Assembly (NCBI RefSeq): GCF_011764545.1
Contig: NZ_AP022870.1
Location: 7,942,001-8,006,000 of the forward strand
Source: Phytohabitans flavus
GTDB taxonomy: Bacteria > Actinomycetota > Actinomycetes > Mycobacteriales > Micromonosporaceae
Direction: 5' to 3'
DNA length: 64,000 bases
Below the pieces are notes generated by a model that saw nothing but the letters and a program-made list of their open reading frames with translations, had not been told where the DNA came from and did no database searches. Numbering within the stretch: position 1 is the stretch's first letter; every line of letters starts with the position of its first letter. Below, one piece after another: positions 54,072 through 62,805 of the stretch. Both the position numbers and the translations under genes were made by a program.

Positions 54072-54077
54072 TACCCT
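54072..54077 (+). promoter_or_regulatory. -10 box TACCCT of a leaderless gene
   Basis: TACCCT ends 6 nt before GTG 54084, the pattern for a transcript starting at the start codon. No Shine-Dalgarno is present. Confidence 0.5.
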
Positions 54078-54083
54078 TGGCGG

Positions 54084-54569
54084 GTGAGCCTTCGATGGCA
54101 TCGACCCTATGCCCCAGGCAGGGGCCGTCGTTTGATCATGGTGTGGGAGCTCGCCGCGCTTGCGATCTTCGGCTGGACCACCGTCGAGCTATTCGAGCTG
54201 GGCGGCTTCCGGGTCCTCGCGCTCGGCCTCGGTCTCGCCGTCCTGTGGGTGGTGGGCTGCTGGCGGATCGCGCGCATGGGTGTCTACGTCAGTGAGTACG
54301 GCGTGCGGGTGCGCGGGCTGGTCCGGTCCCGCACGATCGCGTGGCGCCAGGTCGAGCACGTCCGCCTCCACCAGGCCGCACACCGCATCGGGCGGCTGGA
54401 GATCCCGAGCGGGACGACGGTGCTGATCGAGCGGGCCGACGGAGGCGATGTGCCGACGTCGCTGTGGGCACAGGGCGTCGACTTCCACAACCAGCCGGGG
54501 GTCTTCCGCGCGGTGTACCACGACCTGCGCGAGCGGCACGCGGCCGCGCTGCGCCTGTCGCCCGCCTGA
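54084..54569 (+). CDS. Two-helix membrane protein with a bacterial PH domain
   Basis: A 161-residue protein. Two hydrophobic segments (about 18-35 and 45-60) are followed by a PH-like domain (GVYVSEYGVRVRGLVRSRTI; AWRQVEHVRLHQ; the last strand FHNQPG), as in PF10756 proteins. Function unknown. It is probably leaderless (TACCCT box 6 nt upstream), and a terminator hairpin follows its stop after 30 bases. Confidence 0.78.
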   Translation: MSLRWHRPYAPGRGRRLIMVWELAALAIFGWTTVELFELGGFRVLALGLGLAVLWVVGCWRIARMGVYVSEYGVRVRGLVRSRTIAWRQVEHVRLHQAAHRIGRLEIPSGTTVLIERADGGDVPTSLWAQGVDFHNQPGVFRAVYHDLRERHAAALRLSPA

Positions 54570-54599
54570 GCCTGCCTGGGTTTTCCCGGCGGACACGTG

Positions 54600-54628
54600 G
54601 ACGGCGCCTCAGGACCCGAGGCGCCGTC
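54600..54628. terminator. Hairpin after the PH-domain gene
   Basis: GACGGCGCCTC (54600-54610) and GAGGCGCCGTC (54618-54628) with a 7-nt loop, no T-run. It closes the PH-domain gene, and may also serve the convergent HAD gene. Confidence 0.65.
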
Positions 54629-54840
54629 ACCCCACGTCCATCCGGGTTACCAAGCGTGCACCTACAAAATCGTTGTCAGCGGTCCTCGACGGTCCCGCCG
54701 CAACGCGCCTGCCGCGGCTGGTCGCGCGTGGGCGCCCGGTGGCCGTGCACGGAGCCCGCTCAGCGGGGTCCGCACTCCTCGTTCTACGCCGGTCTGGTCA
54801 TGATCGCTAGCTTTCGGCGAGATTGGGTGACGATGGGTGA

Positions 54841-55650
54841 CTACTGGTCTGTTTTGCTGATTGTGCGCGAGCGGCGGTGCCGCCCGTACCACGCGATGCC
54901 GATCGCGACCCCCACGCCCACGCCGATCGCGGCCGCGGCCACCGGCACGGCCGGGCGCTCCCGCAGCCGCCGGCCCAGCGGGATCGGGTGACGAAATTCC
55001 AGCACGGGCCAGGCGTTCTCGGTGGCGAGGCGGCGCAGCATGCGGTCTGGGTTGACCGCGGTGGGGTGGCCGACCGTCTCCAGCAGCGGGGCGTCGCTGA
55101 TCGAGTCGGAGTAGGCATACGACTCGGCCAGGTCGTAGCCGCGCTCCTCGGCCATTTCGGTGACGGCTGTGGCCTTGCTCGGGCCCGCGGCGTAGAACTC
55201 GACCTGGCCGTTGTACCGCCCGTCCTCGATCGTCATCCGCGTGGCGATCACGTCGGTGATCCCCAGCAACTCGCCGATCGGCCGCACGATCTCCTCGCCC
55301 GACGCGGAGACCAGCACGATGTCCCGCCCGGCCGCCTGGTGCTCCTCGATCAGGGCCGCGGCCTCGGCGTACACGTACGGGTTGATCAGCTCGTGCAGCG
55401 TCTCTGTAACGATCTGGCGAACCTGGTCGACCTGCCAGCCCTTGCACAGCTCGGCGAGGTAGTCACGGGTGCGCGCCATGCTCTGCTCGTCGGTGCCACC
55501 CAGCCGAAACATCAGCTGCGCATAGGCCGACTTCACCACGTCGCGGCGCGTGATCAGCCCATCCCGGTAGAATGGCCGGCCGAACGCCAACGCGCTCGAC
55601 TTAGCGATCACCGTCTTGTCCAGGTCAAAAAAGGCGGCACTCCGGCCCAC
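54841..55650 (-). CDS. HAD-IB (SerB-like) phosphatase with C-terminal membrane helix
   Basis: A 269-residue HAD-superfamily protein. The four motifs are DLDKT (residues 9-13, FFDLDKTVIAKSS), VSASGEE, GPSKA and YSDSISDAPLL, giving a full catalytic set. A C-terminal helix (VAAAAIGVGVGVAIGIAWYG) anchors it to the membrane, unusual for SerB itself and typical of the mycobacterial Rv3661 type. The substrate is unknown. GTG 55650 starts the protein at the family N-terminus. It is divergent from the small putative frames at 55.7 kb. Confidence 0.88.
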   Translation of the reverse strand: MGRSAAFFDLDKTVIAKSSALAFGRPFYRDGLITRRDVVKSAYAQLMFRLGGTDEQSMARTRDYLAELCKGWQVDQVRQIVTETLHELINPYVYAEAAALIEEHQAAGRDIVLVSASGEEIVRPIGELLGITDVIATRMTIEDGRYNGQVEFYAAGPSKATAVTEMAEERGYDLAESYAYSDSISDAPLLETVGHPTAVNPDRMLRRLATENAWPVLEFRHPIPLGRRLRERPAVPVAAAAIGVGVGVAIGIAWYGRHRRSRTISKTDQ

Positions 55651-55687
55651 GACGCGCCAGTGTAGCTGGATGGCGTAAGGTCAGCGG

Positions 55688-55879
55688 GTGCCCGGGGTCC
55701 CGGCCGTCGCGCCGCCGACCTGCGGTTCTGAGCCGCCGATCAGCGACACGGCGACCCGGATCACCGTATTGAGTCGGCGTGTCGTGATAGTTGCGGCAAA
55801 CGCCACTCGACGCGCGCCGGTCCACTCAGGCATGCTTGTTTACGACACGGTTTCACGTCCCTACGCGACGTGTCCGTGA
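55688..55879 (+). CDS. Possible small leaderless gene, 63 residues
   Basis: GTG 55688 stands 6 nt after TAAGGT (55676-55681), the leaderless pattern, and opens a 63-residue frame (MPGVPAVAPPTCGSEPPISD onward). A 50-residue frame on the opposite strand (55681-55833) overlaps it, so at most one is likely to be real. No family is recognised. The rest of 55651-56042 is non-coding and holds the hairpin at 55951. Confidence 0.3.
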   Translation: MPGVPAVAPPTCGSEPPISDTATRITVLSRRVVIVAANATRRAPVHSGMLVYDTVSRPYATCP

Positions 55880-55950
55880 AAGCTCTCGGCGGTTGCACCC
55901 CCCGTGACCGCTGAGTGGGTTTCGGCTCGACCCCCCGGAGCCGGACCCCA

Positions 55951-55982
55951 GACGACCCCCGCCTCCCCCGGCGGGGGTCGTC
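55951..55982. terminator. 13-bp hairpin near the end of the PLP-enzyme gene
   Basis: GACGACCCCCGCC (55951-55963) and GGCGGGGGTCGTC (55970-55982) pair perfectly. No T-run follows on either strand. It lies 61 bases beyond the stop of the minus-strand PLP-enzyme gene. Confidence 0.65.
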
Positions 55983-56042
55983 CTCGTTGTGAAAGCGTTT
56001 ATCCCCCTGCTCAGAGGGGTTGCGCCGGCCAATGTGGATCTT

Positions 56043-56933
56043 CTAGCCGGTGACCACCGCGACGATGACGCTGCCGGGCTTGAAGTGCCCTGCGCGGACC
56101 AGCGCAAACACGCCGTACAGCATCTTCGCGACGTAGACCCACTCCAGCGCGATCGCGTGTCGTTCCTCGAAGTCTTTGATAAAATCGTCCAGCTCGGCCG
56201 TGCGGCGTGCGTAGCCGCCGAAGTGGTGGCCCGTTTCGACCGACCAGTTGGCGGTGACCTGGCCATATTCCGCCTGGAGCCGCCGGACCTCGTTGGCCAG
56301 GAAGTCGCCGCCCTTCAACGCCGAGAACCCCGTCGCGTGCTGCCCGTCCGTGAGGCCGAGTGCGATGCCGGCAAGGGTGCCGCCCGTGCCGATCGGGCAG
56401 CAGATGTGGTCGAACGCGAACGGGATCTCCGCCGGAAGTTCGGCGCAGCCGCGTACGGCCAGGGCGTTGCTGCCGCCCTCCGGCACCAGGTAGAAGTCTC
56501 CGAAGCTACGCCTCAGGCCGGCGATGACCTGCGGGTCGGCCTTGGTGCGGTAGGCCGTGCGGTCGAGGTAGACGAGGCGCATGCCGCATTCCGTCGCGTA
56601 CGCCAGCGTGGGGTTGAGCGGAAGGCGCTCCTCGCCGCGGATGACGCCGATCGTGGCAAAGCCGAAGTAGCGGCCAGCGGCGGCGACGGCGCGGATGTGG
56701 TTGGAGTAGGCGCCGCCGAAGGTCAGCAACGTGCGGTGGCCCTGCTCGCGCGCGGCGGCGAGGTTGTATTTCAGCTTGCGCCACTTGTTGCCCGGGATCT
56801 CCGGGTGGATCAGGTCGTCGCGCTTGAGGTGGAGCCGCACCCCGAACGGCGCCAGCCGCTCATCGCGCAGCTCAGACACCGGCGACGGCACCCGCGGCTC
56901 AAACGGCCGGACCGGAGCCAAACCGCCCAACAC
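56043..56933 (-). CDS. PLP-dependent enzyme, D-cysteine desulfhydrase/ACC deaminase family
   Basis: A 296-residue fold-type II enzyme. The PLP lysine is K50 in HPEIPGNKWRKLKYNL (NKxRKL motif), and GGAYSNHIRAVAAAG and CCPIGTGGTLAGIALG bind the cofactor phosphate. The exact reaction, either D-cysteine breakdown or ACC deamination, cannot be told by eye. GTG 56933 gives the family N-terminus (VLGGLAPVRPFEPR). A frame opening at ATG 57000 would overlap the divergent protease gene and lacks conservation. Confidence 0.83.
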   Translation of the reverse strand: MLGGLAPVRPFEPRVPSPVSELRDERLAPFGVRLHLKRDDLIHPEIPGNKWRKLKYNLAAAREQGHRTLLTFGGAYSNHIRAVAAAGRYFGFATIGVIRGEERLPLNPTLAYATECGMRLVYLDRTAYRTKADPQVIAGLRRSFGDFYLVPEGGSNALAVRGCAELPAEIPFAFDHICCPIGTGGTLAGIALGLTDGQHATGFSALKGGDFLANEVRRLQAEYGQVTANWSVETGHHFGGYARRTAELDDFIKDFEERHAIALEWVYVAKMLYGVFALVRAGHFKPGSVIVAVVTG

Positions 56934-56997
56934 CCGCCCACGGTACCGATGCCGGCGCTTGTCGATACCTTCGGCCGAACACAAGTCACCGGCCGCC

Positions 56998-58281
56998 ATG
57001 GAAACATGTACCCGTGTGATCGTGAGCCCTCTCGGCGGTGCCACCTGCGTCGAATGCTCCGCCGCCACCGTCTCCGTCAGTGATGCCACGCCATGGTGCC
57101 CAAGCTGCGAATGGCAGCTCGACCTTTACGAGCCGGCCCGCCGCCGGCCGGAGTTCGGGTGGCGGTGGATCGATAGGCGCACCCACCGACTGGCGTACCG
57201 GCTGTCGCGTAGCCAGTTCGACACCCTGGTTGCCGACCGCCTCGACCGGCGCGGACCTGGCCTCGCGCGGGTGGTGACCATTGGGATTTCGGTCCTGCTG
57301 CTTGTGCTCGTGGCACTTCTCGCGGTGTTTGGTGTGTGGCTGGTGGTGCACGATTTCCCATCGCTGACGATCCCGTTCGGGTTGGCTGCGTTGGGCCTGG
57401 CCGCCACGCTGCGACCCCGCTTCGGCCACCTGGACGCGTCGGCCGAGGTGCTCGACCGGGAGCGGGCGCCAGCGTTGTTCGAGCTCGTGGACGAGGTGGC
57501 GGCCGCCGTAGCCGCGCCGGCGCCGGATGTGGTGGCGCTGGATGACGGCTTCAACGCGTACGCCGGCTCGGTGGGTTTGCGCCGAGTCCGCGTGCTCTGC
57601 ATCGGCCTTCCGGCGTGGGGTGCGCTGCCGCCGCAGGAGCGGGTGGCGCTTCTCGGGCACGAGATGGGCCATTTCGTGAACGGCGACGTTCGGCGGACGC
57701 TGCTCACCCAGCCGGCCTTCACGATGCTGGGCACGGCCGCGGACTTGGTGCGTCCGGTGGAGACCGCGGCTACCGGCGTGGAGCGGTTGGGCGAGATGCT
57801 GGTGGAGGGGGTGCAGCGGCTGCTGGCGCGGCTGCTCTTCGGGGCTCACGTGCTGCTCGTGTGGCTGGGGCAGCGCGATTCGCAGCGTGCCGAGTACCTG
57901 GCTGACGAGCTGGCCGCGAAGGCGGGTGGTTCGGCCGCCGCCGCCAGCATGTTGGACGCGTTTCTCCTGAGTGACGCGATCGAAATGGTCGTGCGTCGGG
58001 AGGCCCGCGCGGGGCACGGGCCGGATCGGTGGCGGATCGCGGCGGACGAGGCGCGGGCGTCGGCCGCCGCGAGCCTGCCGGCGATGCGCCAGCTGTCAGT
58101 GCGGGACCGGGCATCGCTCTTCGCGTCGCATCCGCCGCAGGGCCTGCGTTCCAGGATGATTCGGGAACGGCAGTCGCACGCGGCGGCTGTGACGCTCACG
58201 GAGGCCCGGCTCGAGCGGATCGACAGCGAGCTGACCAGGCATTACGAGCGGATCGTGCGGGACATCAGCTGGGGCGGTTGA
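56998..58281 (+). CDS. M48-family zinc metalloprotease with zinc-ribbon-like N-terminus
   Basis: A 427-residue membrane protein. An N-terminal Cys pair set (CVECSAATVSVSDATPWCPSC) resembles a zinc ribbon. Two membrane helices follow near residues 100-140. The active site is HEMGH in VALLGHEMGHFVNGDVRR, with the third ligand likely in the Glu-rich segment SQRAEYLADELAAK. It is an HtpX/Ste24-like membrane-bound peptidase. The start could be ATG 56998 or GTG 57014; none has a clear Shine-Dalgarno. The target is unknown, possibly membrane-protein quality control. Confidence 0.85.
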   Translation: METCTRVIVSPLGGATCVECSAATVSVSDATPWCPSCEWQLDLYEPARRRPEFGWRWIDRRTHRLAYRLSRSQFDTLVADRLDRRGPGLARVVTIGISVLLLVLVALLAVFGVWLVVHDFPSLTIPFGLAALGLAATLRPRFGHLDASAEVLDRERAPALFELVDEVAAAVAAPAPDVVALDDGFNAYAGSVGLRRVRVLCIGLPAWGALPPQERVALLGHEMGHFVNGDVRRTLLTQPAFTMLGTAADLVRPVETAATGVERLGEMLVEGVQRLLARLLFGAHVLLVWLGQRDSQRAEYLADELAAKAGGSAAAASMLDAFLLSDAIEMVVRREARAGHGPDRWRIAADEARASAAASLPAMRQLSVRDRASLFASHPPQGLRSRMIRERQSHAAAVTLTEARLERIDSELTRHYERIVRDISWGG

Positions 58282-58315
58282 GTCCCGTCTAGCAGATCGA
58301 CCCGGTTTTCGGGCG

Positions 58316-58343
58316 TTTTCCACAGGCCCTCTGGTTATCCACA
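58316..58343 (+). promoter_or_regulatory. Two DnaA-type boxes upstream of the Tad cluster
   Basis: TTTTCCACA (58316-58324) and TTATCCACA (58335-58343) are separated by 10 bases in the 143-bp gap before the cluster. The second is a perfect DnaA box. They could be DnaA-binding sites or chance; no AT-rich unwinding element or origin architecture is near. Confidence 0.5.
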
Positions 58344-58424
58344 GATTGATCTTGGTGGCGTTGGCTCGGCGCGCTCCCGGCGGAACGGTATTGGCATTGC
58401 CGCAACCGCCCCTAGGAGCAGCGA

Positions 58425-59519
58425 ATGCCACTGCAGTCCTTGCCCGCCGCTCACCGCCTGCCGCTGCTGGTCACCGCCGAGAGCGACCTCCTCGAAGACC
58501 TCCTCCGCTTGGCCGCCGCCGGTGGCTGCGAGCTTGAGATCGCACCGGATCCGGCGGCCGCCCGATCGAAATACGCGGGCGCTCCGCTCGTCCTGATCGG
58601 CATGGACCAGGCCAAGGCCGCACTGCGCGCGGCCCTGCCTCGCCGCCCTCGCGTCGTCCTGGTCGGCAGATCATCTGGGTACCCGGACGACCCGTGGCAG
58701 CTTGCCGAAGCGCTGGGCGCCGAGCACGTGGCGATGCTGCCGGCGGCCGAGGGGTGGCTGGTGGAGCGGTTCGCCGAGCGGTTGCCGAGCCCGGGGCACG
58801 GGCGGGTGATCGGCGTGGTCGGCGGGCGGGGCGGCGCCGGAGCGAGCGTGCTGGCCAGCGGCCTGGCCGTGACGGCGAAGCGGGCCGGCCTCCGCTCGCT
58901 CCTTGTCGACGCCGACCCGCTTGGCGGCGGGCTCGACCTGGTGCTGGGTTGGGAAGACCTCGAAGGTCTGCGTTGGCCCGCGCTCAGCGAGGCCGACGGC
59001 CGGATCGACGCGAATGCGCTGGTGGGGGCGCTGCCGCACCGTGGTGGGCTGGTGGTGCTCTCGTGGGATCGCGGCGAGCTTGTCGGCCTGCCGCCCGAGG
59101 CGATGGCGGCGACGATGGACGCCGGCCGGCGCGCCTGCGACCTGGTGGTCGTGGATCTGCCGCGACAGTTCGACGACGCGGCGGTGGTGGCGTTGCAGGC
59201 GGCCGACCGGGTCTACCTGGTGGTGCCGGCCGAGATCCGGGCCGCCGCTGCCGCCGCCCGGATCGCCGCGCTCACCCGCCTGCACTGCGCCGACGTGGGG
59301 CTGATCGTGCGCGGCCCCACTCCCGGCCGGCTCCGCGCCCGCGACATCGCCGACTCGCTCAGCATGCCGCTGGCCGGCACCCTGCGTCCTGAGCCGGCGC
59401 TGTCCCGCAGCCTGGAGCACGGCGTGGCGCCTACGTCGAAGGGCCGCGGTCCGCTCGCCACGCTGTGCCAGCGCCTTGTGGCCGAGCTGACCGGCACGTC
59501 GATGGAGGCCGCGGCATGA
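58425..59519 (+). CDS. Ssd/CpaE-type septum-site/Tad-associated ATPase-like protein
   Basis: A 364-residue protein. An N-terminal receiver-like half (about 1-120) is followed by a MinD/ParA-like domain. Its Walker A reads GGRGGAGAS, without the usual lysine of KGGxGKT, as in the actinobacterial Ssd proteins (Rv3660c type). VVVDLPRQFDDAAVVALQ is the switch II/Walker B region. In other bacteria CpaE places the pilus machine at the pole. Its ATG is preceded by AGGAGC, and its stop overlaps tadA (ATGA). It is the first gene of the Tad-type operon. Confidence 0.85.
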   Translation: MPLQSLPAAHRLPLLVTAESDLLEDLLRLAAAGGCELEIAPDPAAARSKYAGAPLVLIGMDQAKAALRAALPRRPRVVLVGRSSGYPDDPWQLAEALGAEHVAMLPAAEGWLVERFAERLPSPGHGRVIGVVGGRGGAGASVLASGLAVTAKRAGLRSLLVDADPLGGGLDLVLGWEDLEGLRWPALSEADGRIDANALVGALPHRGGLVVLSWDRGELVGLPPEAMAATMDAGRRACDLVVVDLPRQFDDAAVVALQAADRVYLVVPAEIRAAAAAARIAALTRLHCADVGLIVRGPTPGRLRARDIADSLSMPLAGTLRPEPALSRSLEHGVAPTSKGRGPLATLCQRLVAELTGTSMEAAA

Positions 59520-60705
59520 ACGGGCAGATCGATCTGGCGAGCCGGGTGCGCCGCCGCTTCGCCGTCGAGGGTGTGGAGGCGACCCCGTCAGCGGTGGTAT
59601 CGGCGGTGCGCAGCGAGCCGGCTGGCGCGGTCCTCGGTGACAGCGCCGTGCTCCGCCTCGCCAACCAGGTGCACAGTGACCTGGTCGGCGCGGGGCCGCT
59701 GACGCCGTACCTGACCGATCCGACGGTCACCGACGTGCTCGTCAACGGGCGGGACGTCTGGGTCGACCGCGGTAGCGGGTTGCAGCGCGTGTCCACTGTG
59801 CTCGGCGGCGTCGACGAGGTGCGGCGGCTCGCCCAGCGGCTGGCGGCTGGGTGTGGGCGGCGCCTCGACGACGCCAGCCCGTGCGTCGACGCGAGCCTGG
59901 CCGACGGCACTCGGCTGCACGCCGTGCTGCCACCGGTGGCCACCGAGGGCCGTACCTGTCGCTGCGCACGTTTCGCCAGCGACCCTTCACGCTGCACGAG
60001 CTGATCGAGCAGGGCACCGTGCCGGAGCCGATCGCGACGCTGCTGGCGGCGATCGTGGGTGCCCGCCTGGCGTACCTGGTGACGGGCGGCACGGGCTCCG
60101 GAAAGACCACATTGTTGAACACCCTGCTCGGCCTGGTGCCACATAGCGAGCGGATCGTGCTGGTGGAAGACGCGGCGGAGCTGCGCCCGGTGCACCCGCA
60201 CGTGGTGGGTCTCCAGGCACGTACCTCCAATGTGGAGGGCGCGGGCACGGTGACGCTGAGCAACCTCGTGCGTCAGGCACTGCGCATGCGTCCCGACCGG
60301 CTGGTGGTCGGCGAGTGCCGGGGCGCCGAAGTGGTGGATCTGCTGGCGGCGCTCAACACGGGGCACGAGGGCGGCGCCGGCACCATGCACGCCAACTCGC
60401 CAGCCGACGTGCCCGCCCGACTGGAGGCACTCGGGCTGCTTGGTGGCCTGCCCCGCGCCGCCCTTCACGCCCAGGCCGCGGCGGCGCTACAGGTCGTCCT
60501 GCACGTGCGGCGCACCCGTAGCGGGCGGATCCTCGACTCGATCTGCGTGCTGATGCCATCTGGCAGCGAGCGGCTCGTGACCGTGCTCCCGGCGTGGCGG
60601 CGGGGGCACGGGCCAGGGCCGGCGGCGCGAGCGCTGGCCAGGATGTTCCTCGACCGCTCGGTGCTGGTGCCGCCGGTGCTCTCGGCCGAGGGAGGCCGGC
60701 CGTGA
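59516..60705 (+). CDS. tadA: Tad secretion ATPase TadA/CpaF, frameshifted in this sequence
   Basis: A CpaF-type ATPase that powers assembly of the Flp pilus. The first 143 residues (ending LPPVATEG) are in frame from ATG 59516. At 59947-59951 (GGGCC) one base is missing. Restoring it gives LPPVATEGPYLSLRTFRQRP and the rest, with Walker A GGTGSGKTT and the Asp box VLVEDAAELRP, to the stop at 60705, 396 residues in all. AGTMHANSPADVPARLEAL is the typical arginine-finger region. The missing base fits the other homopolymer lesions in this window. Confidence 0.88.
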
Positions 60706-61604
60706 CCGCGCACTGGATGGTCACGGCCGCTTGCCTGGTCGCTGCGGCCGTCGTGCTGGCCTGGCCCCAGCGCAGCCGCCCAGCCCGGTTGCTGACCCCG
60801 CCGCGGCCAGCGCCACGCAGCCTGCGGGAGCGGGTCGCGGCGCTCTCCAGCCGGCGGGCGATGGTCTTGGCGGTCGTCCTCGCGGCTCTTGCCGGCACGC
60901 TGCTCGCCGGCCCGGTCGCCGGGTTGGTAGCCGGCGGATACGGGGCCATCGCGGTGCGCACGGTGCTGCGGCGGCGGTCCTCCCGCGCCGCCGCAGCCAT
61001 GCGGACGCGCTCGCTCGACGCACTGTGCGGGTTGGCGGCGGACCTGCGGGCGGGCCTGTCCGCCACCAGCGCCGCGCCGACTGCCGGTACCGCCCATCCG
61101 CAGGCTGGTCCGGCCACGATCGAAGACCGCCGGATGGCTCAGCTCACCGATGCGGCCTGGCGCCTGGCGGAGCGCACCGGCGCCCCGATCGCCGACCTGG
61201 TCGAGCGCATCGAGGCGGACGCCCGGGCCATGGACCGCGCAAGTGCGTCCGCGGCGGCGCAGGCGGCCGGTGCGCGGGCGACGGCCTGGCTGCTCGCCGC
61301 CCTGCCGCTGGGTGGGATCGCGCTCGGGTACAGCATCGGGGTCGACCCGTTGGCGGTGCTGCTGCGTACGCCAGTCGGCGCCGCCTGCGCCGTGGGTGCG
61401 GTGACGCTCCAGGTGGCCGGGCTTGTCTGGGCCGATCGCATTGCCTCCGCCGGCACGGTGCGGCCGGAGCCCACACCGTCGAAGCCGGCGACGGCGGCCG
61501 AGCCGGCATCGCCGCGAGGCGCCACGATTCGACCGAGGCCACGCCCCCGGCCACGCATGACGGCGGTCGTCGCCGGCCGCACCAGTGTGGGGAGCGAAGC
61601 ATGA
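60702..61604 (+). CDS. TadB-like type II/IV secretion membrane protein
   Basis: A 300-residue protein of the T2SSF/TadB kind. There is an N-terminal helix, a central coiled region with two hydrophobic segments (about 60-90), and two helices in the C-terminal third (LLAALPLGGIALGYSIGVD; CAVGAVTLQVAGLVWADRI). GTG 60702 overlaps the tadA stop (GTGA). It forms the inner-membrane platform with TadC. An 80-residue disordered tail follows, rich in Pro, Arg and Ala. Confidence 0.78.
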   Translation: MTAHWMVTAACLVAAAVVLAWPQRSRPARLLTPPRPAPRSLRERVAALSSRRAMVLAVVLAALAGTLLAGPVAGLVAGGYGAIAVRTVLRRRSSRAAAAMRTRSLDALCGLAADLRAGLSATSAAPTAGTAHPQAGPATIEDRRMAQLTDAAWRLAERTGAPIADLVERIEADARAMDRASASAAAQAAGARATAWLLAALPLGGIALGYSIGVDPLAVLLRTPVGAACAVGAVTLQVAGLVWADRIASAGTVRPEPTPSKPATAAEPASPRGATIRPRPRPRPRMTAVVAGRTSVGSEA

Positions 61605-62314
61605 CGCTGGCGGAAGCGTTGCTCGCGGTAAGCCTGGCGGCGGCGGCGGCGATCGTGGCCGGTGTACGCGGCTGGCCAGCCCGTCGCGGGCTCGCCACCC
61701 TCACCACGCGGCGCCAGTGGCGGCCCAATCCGGTCCGGCTAGCGGCGGCCCTCGGCGGCTTCGCGGTCGCGCTCTTCGTGGGCGGCCTGCTGGGGCTGGC
61801 GGTCGGGGCAGGGGTGGCGGTTGCTCTCGATCGGTTCCTGCGGCGCTTGGAGCCGGCCGAGGCGCGGGCGCGGCGGCTGCGCGAGGTTGCCGACTTGCCG
61901 CTCGCCGCCGACCTGATCGCCGCTGGCCTGCGGGCGGGCGCACCGGTGGACCACGCGGCGGCGGCCGTAGCCGAGGCGATCGACGGCCCTTTGGGCGAGC
62001 GGCTCGCGCGCGTGGCCCGCTCTCTCCGCCTGGGCGCCGAGCCCGCGGAGGCGTGGGGCCACGTGGCGATGGTGGCCGGCGCCGGGCGGATGGCACGGGC
62101 AGCGGTCAGATCGAGCGCCAGCGGTGCCGCTTTGGCCGGCGCGTTGACCCGGCTCGCCGACGACCTGCGCGCCGACCGCGCGGTGGCCAGCGAGGCCGCC
62201 GCCCGCCGCGCGGGTGTGCTCATCGTGCTGCCACTGGGCCTGTGCTTCCTGCCGGCGTTCATCCTCGCCGGTCTGGTGCCAGTGCTAATCGCCGTCCTAC
62301 GCGACGTGCTCTGA
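61601..62314 (+). CDS. TadC-like secretion membrane protein
   Basis: A 237-residue companion of the TadB-like protein. A first helix (residues 5-20) and two helices at about 50-80 precede a soluble part with the T2SSF domain (LAADLIAAGLRAGAPVDHAA), and the last two helices are near 205-237. ATG 61601 overlaps the previous stop. It is short relative to enterobacterial TadC, but normal for actinobacterial loci of this type. Confidence 0.8.
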   Translation: MTLAEALLAVSLAAAAAIVAGVRGWPARRGLATLTTRRQWRPNPVRLAAALGGFAVALFVGGLLGLAVGAGVAVALDRFLRRLEPAEARARRLREVADLPLAADLIAAGLRAGAPVDHAAAAVAEAIDGPLGERLARVARSLRLGAEPAEAWGHVAMVAGAGRMARAAVRSSASGAALAGALTRLADDLRADRAVASEAAARRAGVLIVLPLGLCFLPAFILAGLVPVLIAVLRDVL

Positions 62315-62321
62315 GCCAGCG

Positions 62322-62523
62322 AAAGCCAACGCCGAGGAAAGCGAACCCGAAAGCCAACGCGACGGGGAGCGCAACGCAAAAGCCAACGCGGAGGGAAGCG
62401 CGAAAGCCAACGCCGAGCGAAGCGCGACGCGAAAGCCAACGCGGAGGCGAGCGCAACGCGGAAGGAGACGGCCCCGGGGCGAAGAGAGAAAACCCGGGGC
62501 GAAGAGAGAAAACCCCGGGGCGG
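62322..62523 (+). repeat. Tandem repeats in the gap between tadC-like and pilin genes
   Basis: Five copies of AAAGCCAACGC (starting 62322, 62350, 62379, 62403 and 62432) have a period of 24-29 bases. They are followed by 20-bp units CCCGGGGCGAAGAGAGAAAA (about 62473-62523). They separate the machinery genes from the pilin gene in a 275-base gap without an evident protein. The second set can form G/C hairpins and may tune readthrough. Confidence 0.7.
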
Positions 62524-62589
62524 CAGGAAAAAGCTTCGCCCGCCAGGCCGGCGGGTGTGGGGGATCCGACGGAGAGAGAGGGGATTTGT

Positions 62590-62805
62590 GTGCGCAAGCT
62601 GATCGCTCGGCTGTGGGAAGCCGGGTCGGGGAGGATCGTGGCCTGGAGGAGGCGCCGCCTCGCGGGCGACGCCGGGATGAACACGGCTGAGTACGCGGTC
62701 GGGACCATGGCTGCTGTCGCGTTCGCCGGCGTCCTGTTGAAGGTGGTCACCAGCGCAAGCGTCCAACGAGCGCTCACCGGCATCATCGAGGGAGCGCTGA
62801 AGTGA
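62590..62805 (+). CDS. Flp-type pilin (DUF4244-like)
   Basis: A 71-residue prepilin. The processing site GMNTAEYAVGTMAAVAFAG has the G-x4-E-Y pattern, cleaved before M and with the Glu at +5 needed for assembly; a hydrophobic helix follows. Residues 1-35 are the positively charged leader. GTG 62590 follows GGAGAGAGAGGGG at good spacing. It is the major pilin candidate of the Tad locus. The stop overlaps the next gene (GTGA). Confidence 0.85.
   Translation: MRKLIARLWEAGSGRIVAWRRRRLAGDAGMNTAEYAVGTMAAVAFAGVLLKVVTSASVQRALTGIIEGALK

Noticed and set aside
56934..57089. N-terminal extension of the PLP enzyme to 57000 or 57089
   Set aside because: It would overlap the divergent M48 gene and has no family similarity before GTG 56933.
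58316..58343. An origin of replication
   Set aside because: Only two boxes, no dnaA/dnaN/gyrB context and no AT-rich unwinding region.
61585..62589. A long plus-strand frame joining TadC-region DNA to the pilin gene
   Set aside because: Its central part is repeat sequence without protein-like composition; the pilin has its own good ribosome-binding site at 62590.
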